The notes below the pieces were generated by a model. The model did not search any database. It saw only the letters and a list, made by a program, of their open reading frames with translations, and had not been told where the DNA came from. From NCBI GenBank assembly GCA_019649035.1, contig BMAT01000032.1, positions 509,331 through 540,978 of the forward strand: 31,648 nt of DNA, in the 5' to 3' direction. This DNA comes from Elysia marginata. Lineage: Eukaryota > Mollusca > Gastropoda > Plakobranchidae. Shown here in pieces: positions 25,988 through 31,648 of the stretch. The position numbers were made by a program, and so were the translations under genes. Positions within the stretch are counted from its first letter, which is position 1. Each line of letters starts with the position of its first letter.

Positions 25988-26848
25988 CTTGACTTTCCTG
26001 TGGAGATTAAAACAAGCAAAAACGATAAATTCTAATATGACGGGAAAGACAAAAATTTATGGAACTTTGGTTAGTGAGCCATCGTCTGGTGGCTAGGTTT
26101 TTATTCATGAATACATCTCTAAGTTGATCTCGTTTTTCTCCGTACTTAATTATCATCCCATCCATCATATGGAGTTATGGGAGTTTGCCAGAGTTCTGTT
26201 TTAAAATGACAGATCAAGAACTTTCTGAAAACTGACAAAGCCCCTTTTTGCCCATTGCAGTTTAACTTAGGTTAATCTCTAATGTAAAAACTAGATTGTA
26301 CAGTAACCTAATTGAGACAAACTTTCAAAATTTTGCTACCAGTTTGTGCTGTGCTGAATTCTATTTTCAATTAGACAGGCTTAGATGGGTAGATCTAGCT
26401 CTACAGAAGATACTGGAAAACTTGTTGAGTTGCATGGGTGTCTACTAAATTATATGCTTGGAATCTTCCCTAAGGCGATTTAAAAAGAAACTGGACCTTT
26501 ATTCTAGATAATCACTCTTAAGACTTTAGATTATCGTAACTCTGAACTAGATTTAGCAAGAAAATATTCTAGTAGATCTAGTCTATTCTAGAAATTCAAC
26601 TATTTGACGCTCTTCATTTTGTGACAGATAGCCTCTTGCAGTCTTGACCAAACGAACGGGACCACCAATCTAATATGACTCTGTTTAAAAGTCGGGTTTG
26701 CACAAGTGGGTGTTTTGGAGCAATATATTTCAGGAAAGGTGTGTTGCAGTTATTTGCGTTTGTGCCTCAAAGAAATTTGAATAAAAAGACTATGCGAGAA
26801 AGTCCTTAGTTTAATTGCTTACACTGAATTAAAAGCCTCACGCATTAA

Positions 26849-27227
26849 CCTTTTCCCATCACACCGCATCCGTTCGATGCAGCGCCTGTCTATTCCGCCC
26901 GTACACACCGCATCTCGTTGATGATTGACCTAGATTTACCGTTAGAGACAAGCCGCATCGGCCCGATGATCCCATAGTTTCACTCGTCTCTGCAATTTTC
27001 TTTCATCTCGAAATTACAAAATAAAGATATATTATGCTTTTCAAATTGTAGACCACAAAATTACGTTACCTTTCCATCCATACCCAAACACATAGCAATA
27101 AAATAATTCTGTGAATTTTGGTGATTTTTTGAAAATGCCTGAAAAACGTGCGTACGCAGGGAATAGCCAGCCAGGCAGCCTAACGCGCAGGGAATAATAG
27201 AAGCTAAGAGCGTGCGATGGGAAAAGG
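26849..27227. mobile_element. piggyBac-type MITE (379 bp) with TTAA target sites
   Basis: TTAA lies at both edges (26845-26848 and 27228-27231). The ends are inverted: CCTTTTCCCATCACACCGCA on the left and CCTTTTCCCATCGCACGCTC reading in from the right. TTAA duplication and ends starting CC fit the piggyBac superfamily. Three subterminal copies of a partly palindromic CCGCATC-to-GATG unit follow the left end. No transposase is present. Confidence 0.75.
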
Positions 27228-28290
27228 TTAAACTTGTGAAAATGATGACAAGAGCTGATAAACAATAAAAGCCTTCATATAATCATAGAGACCATGTTTT
27301 TTACACAGAATCACAGGTACAAATGTAATGTGAATCTTAGCAATACTTTAATATTAAAATTAATTTGCAGTTTACAGGGAAAAAGACAAAAATTAGAAAA
27401 AAAAAGTGTATCTTATTAACAAAAAGACACAAGAACATTCTCCATTGAGGGCATGGCGCTCTCGTTAATTTAAGATGTCATCTTGACCCATTTCGGCTGC
27501 CCCATTTGACATTCACACAGTACAAACGGAAGTTTATGGTACAATCTGAAACTCTTTAGCCAATGTTATATTTTATATTGTTCCTTGTTTTATCATTTAA
27601 CTTACAAATAGAAAATAAAATTGCCCACAACCTTTAAAAATTTCTGAAGTAGGTTTTGATCATTTTGTCATGTCTGTTCATCCAGACCTAATACTTTTTC
27701 TTAAACATTTGAAAAACTTTCAAAATTCAAGCTTGCCCAACTGTGTTACTCCACTCTTTTTCTTTTCAACTTGACAAGTGTGTAGAGTTATGAGCAATGA
27801 GAGATTTAAAAAAATTTTTAAAGTTAATGTCATCCATTTGTGAATGATCCTGCCTGTTCATCGTTTACAAAATCATCATGTCCGTAACATTTAATAACTA
27901 GTCATAATTGTTGATGAGGGAGTATTGTTTTTTTCTGGGTATTGTTTTTTGTTTTTTTTTTAATTTAAAAGGGATAGGAGTTCTGCTTCTTTCAATGCAT
28001 GAGGGAAAAAATAGACAGTCAAAAATGTTACACAAAGTTTACAGCCAGTTTTGCCTTTAAATGATAGACTATTTTTGTCATTTTAATGAGTTAGACCATC
28101 GCATTATTATAAAGTCCGCATTTTAAAAGATGAAGCCTACTTTCAAGTGCTAATTTAAACATAATTATTTATCAAGAACTTTTTTTTCCGGAATAAGCTT
28201 CTAGATCTAGAACTAGGTCTCTAAAAACATGATTTTCATATTATAAGGCTGACACAAAAAAATCCTTGTCACGCAAGATTTTGGTCTATC

Positions 28291-28591
28291 CAGGGATGCA
28301 AGCAGCCCAAGTTAAAAAAGCAGGCAAATTTTACACTCTTTAGGTACCCTTTAACTTTAAGATCTTTGTTTTGGACCAATTCAAAGGGATAGATACAGCT
28401 CTGTACAAGACACAAGTGCCTACACAGCTACACAACTAAAAAGACATGTTTGATTTTCTATGTCTCTTAATTTAGGATGTTTTCTTTAACATTTAGGACA
28501 TAACTTTTTCAAGTTTTCCTGCTTTTTTAGTTAAAGAAAAACTGCTAAAAAGTCGGAATTCCTGCAAAATATAGGGAAACTTGCATTCTTG
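28291..28591. mobile_element. hAT-like MITE, copy 2 (301 bp)
   Basis: This is a second copy of the element at 13997-14237. It starts CAGGGATGCAAGC and its right end read inward is CAAGAATGCAAG. TCTATC flanks both sides, or GTCTATCC if the ends are moved by one base. It shares TTTTACACTCT, CTGCTAAAAA and GGAATTCCTGCA with copy 1. Confidence 0.7.
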
Positions 28592-28942
28592 TCTATCCTT
28601 GTCATATCCATGGGTAGGTGTGTAAGTTACAAACATTTATAAAAGTTTTTACATTAGATCTGATAAGAAATTGATGAGCATTAAAACTCTTTCTGTGCCC
28701 AAGGTAAGTTTAGGTTTTGACCAGACCTCATGAGTGACAGACAAGATTGTCCCGAGTGTGTTGATTTCGCACCAAAAAACGGCTTCAAAACAAACATGCA
28801 TCAGATGTTTTGCCGCAGGTAGTCCTAATTTTTGTTCAATAAAAAAAGTAATTACTTAAAAAACTTGAAATATAGAAGGGTCAAAACAAAATATATCGGA
28901 CCGATGAATCGGTCGTTGGTCTAATTTCTAAACAGGTCAAAT

Positions 28943-29509
28943 TTGCCGTCATATGTATCTGTCGCCGGCATAGAAAAAAAATTAAGAAATATTTTTCTTC
29001 TTTCACCCCTTCGCTGCCGCGTAGGTTCTGCCTTTATCTTTCAAAAAATTTGTTTAAAAAATCTAGTCAACACACTCAAACTGAAAAAAATTTGCAAAAT
29101 CTCCTTTTTACTTAGCAAGGGAAATAATTTGGCTTACTTAGTTACTATGTCCACAACTTTCTTATTGATATTTTATATACTCCTTGGTCTTGGACCGTTA
29201 ATAATGACCCCGCTTCAGTTTTCATATTCTCTCCATCAAACTTTTCCCCAAAAAACACCTAGCCCCATTATTTTACCTGGTAGAAATCCCAAAAAGAGGG
29301 ACCCTTCTTTTCAAAATCTTATAATTTGCGGCAAGTATGCTTACATATTTATAATCTACTCCAGCGTTTGGCCGGCTACAGTTCTCATAAACACTCTCTA
29401 TCCGCAAGATTCTATAGTTCTTACACACTTTGCACCAAACTCAGGCCTCACTGGAACAGAATATAGAGACACCCCACAAAGACCAGGCTATAAAAGGCAC
29501 TTAGATTAG
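28943..29509 (+). CDS. unrecognised 188-codon open frame, doubtful gene
   Basis: This is an uninterrupted frame from ATG, long for such AT-rich DNA. The product would be basic, with a hydrophobic stretch (FLLIFYILLGLGPLIM) around residues 73-88 and a Pro/Lys-rich middle. I recognise no family or motif and see no splice or promoter support. It may be chance, a processed fragment or part of an unlisted repeat. Confidence 0.15.
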   Translation: MPSYVSVAGIEKKLRNIFLLSPLRCRVGSAFIFQKICLKNLVNTLKLKKICKISFLLSKGNNLAYLVTMSTTFLLIFYILLGLGPLIMTPLQFSYSLHQTFPQKTPSPIILPGRNPKKRDPSFQNLIICGKYAYIFIIYSSVWPATVLINTLYPQDSIVLTHFAPNSGLTGTEYRDTPQRPGYKRHLD

Positions 29510-30258
29510 AACACAACAGTTTTCATGCAATCTACACCCGCTAAAATTCTCACACTTAGGGTAAGCAGACCAATCACTGGAAAAGATTATACACCAGAGT
29601 AACCGCCGGCACACTGTCGCAGTTTTTGTTTTAGCAAGCAACCATGTACCAAGAGTGACCGACTGGCGAGCAACCATGTGTTACTGTTAGTGTTAGGCAA
29701 AGCTGAGTGAGACACTGCGACCGAGCCATGCGCCAAGGCACAGGTGATGAATGAAACCCAGGAGGCCCAAAACTATGTTTAGTGAATGAAGTGTGTACTC
29801 GATAGTAATCAGTGATAGTAAAAAGTTGTCATTTAAATCTTTAATGTCAAACATGCGCTTTTCACAGACTTATCCCAGGATTATTAGAAAAAAATCAAAT
29901 GAAACGCGTTTGGTACACAATTCTGAATTAGTACATAAAATCTAGATCTAGACTAAGATAAGACCCATTGAGTCAGATCTAAATTTCTTAATCTAGAGCG
30001 ACTATAAAGTAGAATCATGGATCATCTTAGTCTTTTTAGAACGAGTGCTGGGCTCCGTAAATGTGTACAATGACCATAAGCCTATCTATCGTAAATGTTT
30101 TGATCTGCCATCTTAAATACCTACTTTTATCATGGAAAACGTTATTGTTGGAATCTAGATCTCTAGATATAAAGTTATCAGTTCCATTTAAGTGCCATTA
30201 AATCTATAAAAAGTAAAAAGAGAAACCATTAGGCCTAACCTATCCGATATAAACAAAC

Positions 30259-30300
30259 CTCGACGACTCTCAACCGGAAGTGACAGCGCCTAGGCTAATG
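30259..30300 (-). promoter_or_regulatory. candidate SEC14L1 promoter and non-coding first exon
   Basis: A small CpG-containing patch in AT-rich DNA holds an ETS-type site ACCGGAAGTGA (plus strand 30273-30283; minus strand TCACTTCCGGT). It is followed on the minus strand by GTCGTCGAG and a plausible donor GTTTGT. ETS sites of this kind often sit at housekeeping start sites. If correct, a first intron of about 4.3 kb would join it to the acceptor at 25997. There is no transcript evidence. Confidence 0.3.
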
Positions 30301-30415
30301 AGATAACACCATGGAGCTGTAATTGCTAAATGGAGCGTATAATAATTATAAAACAGGGAAACGAATAAGGAGAGCAAACTGAGAGCATGAAAAATTAGTG
30401 TCGAATTCTTCTTCA

Positions 30416-30478
30416 TCAGGTGTCAGGTCTGGCGCAGACATCGACGATCAGGGATTTCCAAGCCTCTCTGTCCTCAGA
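30416..30478 (-). mobile_element. possible LINE C-terminal fragment
   Basis: The minus strand reads SEDREAWKSLIVDVCARP and two more residues, then TGA. This resembles the common C-terminal end of non-LTR retrotransposon proteins (D-R-x-x-W-x-x-L/I-V). No other reverse transcriptase sequence was recognised upstream, so the fragment is very short and the family is not assignable. Confidence 0.35.
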
Positions 30479-30785
30479 AAAGGGTCTTTTTTGCCAAGGG
30501 AGACCAAAACTTGGTGCTATCAGCAAAAAAAGGACCTGTTTTGCAATATACCGGTACTATTATAGCATCTTATGAATTATTTGTAACCCTAGGCAAAAGA
30601 AAGGTACTATTGCTGTTTGATAATACACTGAATTCTAGGCTACTAGAGACAACGGTTGGGTCGAAATACGGAACCCATAAAGGCTTAAATATTATATTGT
30701 TTCCACTAAGTAGACCTACAGTTATGTTGTATGGTCTAGTCATTGTTGACTTTTGGTATCTGAACTGACATTTATTGCTTTGGAT

Positions 30786-30815
30786 GAAATGCCTCGGTAT
30801 TTCCCGAAGCATTTC
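30786..30815. repeat. imperfect hairpin, 12-bp stem with one mismatch
   Basis: GAAATGCCTCGG and CCGAAGCATTTC pair around the six-base loop TATTTC with one internal mismatch. The function is unknown. Confidence 0.6.
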
Positions 30816-31338
30816 GCTTTTTAATGGGCTACTCACAAGTATAATTAATTGAGTTTTTCAAAAATTGATCACATACATATATTTCGCCGGTCACTTTCAT
30901 TATTTAAGATTTAATTATCAGTGGTAGGCTATAAGTAGGCTATTGGTAGGCTACTCTAACATTTTGGTAGTCATTCTGGTAATAAAATATCGAAATCAGT
31001 ACCCTTTGGCGTCTCTGTTTTCATATTAGCCACTGATCTGCCTGGCCTGTGTCTCTAACCGTCTTGATTCTTTACAAAATAATAGAGACTATAAAATAAA
31101 AACAAAAATAATTCGGGTGTCTTTGTAAAACAGAGGAGAACGACCTTCCAGTTTTCTCCGTTATCCTTTTCTAATGGTAGGCTATATATATGGGTCCTTT
31201 ATATTATCATTAAATCGTTTTGCTTAAGGATAACATCAAGATTACTATAATTAATTATTTTATTTTTATCTTAAGTGATTTAATTTTTTATTCTTACACA
31301 AACTCGCTATTCCTCCCCTCCTCAACTAAAATTGTTTT

Positions 31339-31583
31339 GTGTGTGTGTGTGTGTGTCTAACAGTGTCTATAGCGAATGTACCTCCATGTCTAACAGTGTC
31401 TATAGCGAGTCTATTTCAATGTCTAACAGTGTCTATCGCGATTGTACCTCCGTGTCTAACTTTGTCTATATTGAGTCTATCTCCGTGTCTAACAGTGAAT
31501 AGCAAATGTACCTCCGTGTCTAACAGTGTCTATAGCAAATGTACCTCCGTGTCTACCCCGGAACCTGACAGTGTCTATAGGGA
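31339..31583 (+). repeat. (GT)9 tract followed by a 33-bp minisatellite (about 7 copies)
   Basis: Units start GTCTAACAGTGTCTATAGC and recur at 31355, 31388, 31421, 31454, 31487, 31518 and 31551. The spacing is 33 bp except for one 31-bp unit. A final degenerate unit reads GACAGTGTCTATAGG. One frame of the first four units is open with an 11-residue period (SNSVYSE and variants), but the short unit breaks that frame. Confidence 0.9.
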
Positions 31584-31648
31584 TTACACCTTTCGTAGTT
31601 ATGCTTCTATTAGTACTAATATTACTGCTTATGCTGCCACTAGTACTA

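Larger units (their letters stand above)
25998..30258 (-). other. SEC14L1 5' flank, probably its first intron
   Basis: About 4.3 kb between the leader-exon acceptor and the candidate first exon. It holds the piggyBac-type MITE, hAT-like MITE copy 2, several TCTAGATC motifs, an unrecognised plus-strand frame at 28943-29509 and a GCRAGCAACCATGT direct repeat (29634-29647 and 29666-29679). No other gene is supported. Confidence 0.5.
30301..31336. other. upstream flank, no supported gene
   Basis: Short overlapping frames at 30511-30836 on both strands look like chance. A near-perfect 12-bp hairpin lies at 30786-30815 (GAAATGCCTCGG with CCGAAGCATTTC), and a possible LINE fragment at 30416-30478. 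Nothing else was recognised. Confidence 0.5.

Noticed and set aside
26440-26512. LESSLRRFKKKLDLYSR-like frame resembling a LINE tail
   Set aside because: It is too short and low in complexity to assign; it could be chance in AT-rich DNA.
30511-30836. Overlapping 85- and 88-codon frames on opposite strands
   Set aside because: They are mutual shadows without motifs, splice context or recognisable homology.

Overview
This is an AT-rich, intron-containing animal sequence. It is most likely from a gastropod mollusc of the freshwater-snail type. That guess rests on long AT-rich introns, abundant short non-autonomous DNA transposons, and a scattered palindromic motif built from TCTAGATC units that I associate with such snail genomes. 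The species cannot be fixed from the sequence.

The only gene I can support is on the minus strand. It is a complete, intact SEC14-like protein 1 gene (SEC14L1/SEC14L5 family; Drosophila counterpart real-time/retm). Fourteen coding exons between 25882 and 12113 join in phase to give 717 residues: a PRELI/MSF1 domain, a Ser-rich linker, a CRAL-TRIO N-terminal helix region, a SEC14 lipid-binding domain and a C-terminal GOLD domain. The human protein has 715 residues. The first coding exon carries about 115 nt of 5' leader with a 12-codon upstream ORF. A non-coding first exon and promoter may lie near 30260-30300. The 3' UTR runs to lower coordinates, with a candidate poly(A) signal at 10639-10644. 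The intron after coding exon 11 has a GC donor, and that exon-intron junction has been tandemly duplicated with a 55-bp period.

Layout, low to high coordinates: 1-10.6 kb has no recognisable gene and holds two pogo/Tigger-type non-autonomous elements (2883-3045; 9674-10502, the latter with an assembly gap inside a CT microsatellite) plus remnants of CAGGGATG-ended repeats. 10.6-12.1 kb is the probable 3' UTR. 12.1-25.9 kb is the coding part of SEC14L1; its introns hold a hAT-like MITE (13997-14237), a CAGGGATG element (16536-16747), a decayed mariner (17246 to about 18230), a 5'-truncated LINE (about 19876-21020) and a pogo-type element (22918-24716) with a second MITE nested inside it. 26-30.3 kb is 5' flank or first intron, with a piggyBac-type MITE (26849-27227) and a second copy of the hAT-like MITE (28291-28591). 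30.3-31.6 kb is upstream sequence ending in a 33-bp minisatellite that reaches towards the window edge.

No bacterial-type operon, CRISPR array, rRNA or tRNA gene was seen, and I found no evidence of a novel multi-gene system. The most interesting points are the duplicated GC splice donor, the uORF, the set of related terminal-inverted-repeat elements, and the 33-bp (11-codon-length) minisatellite.
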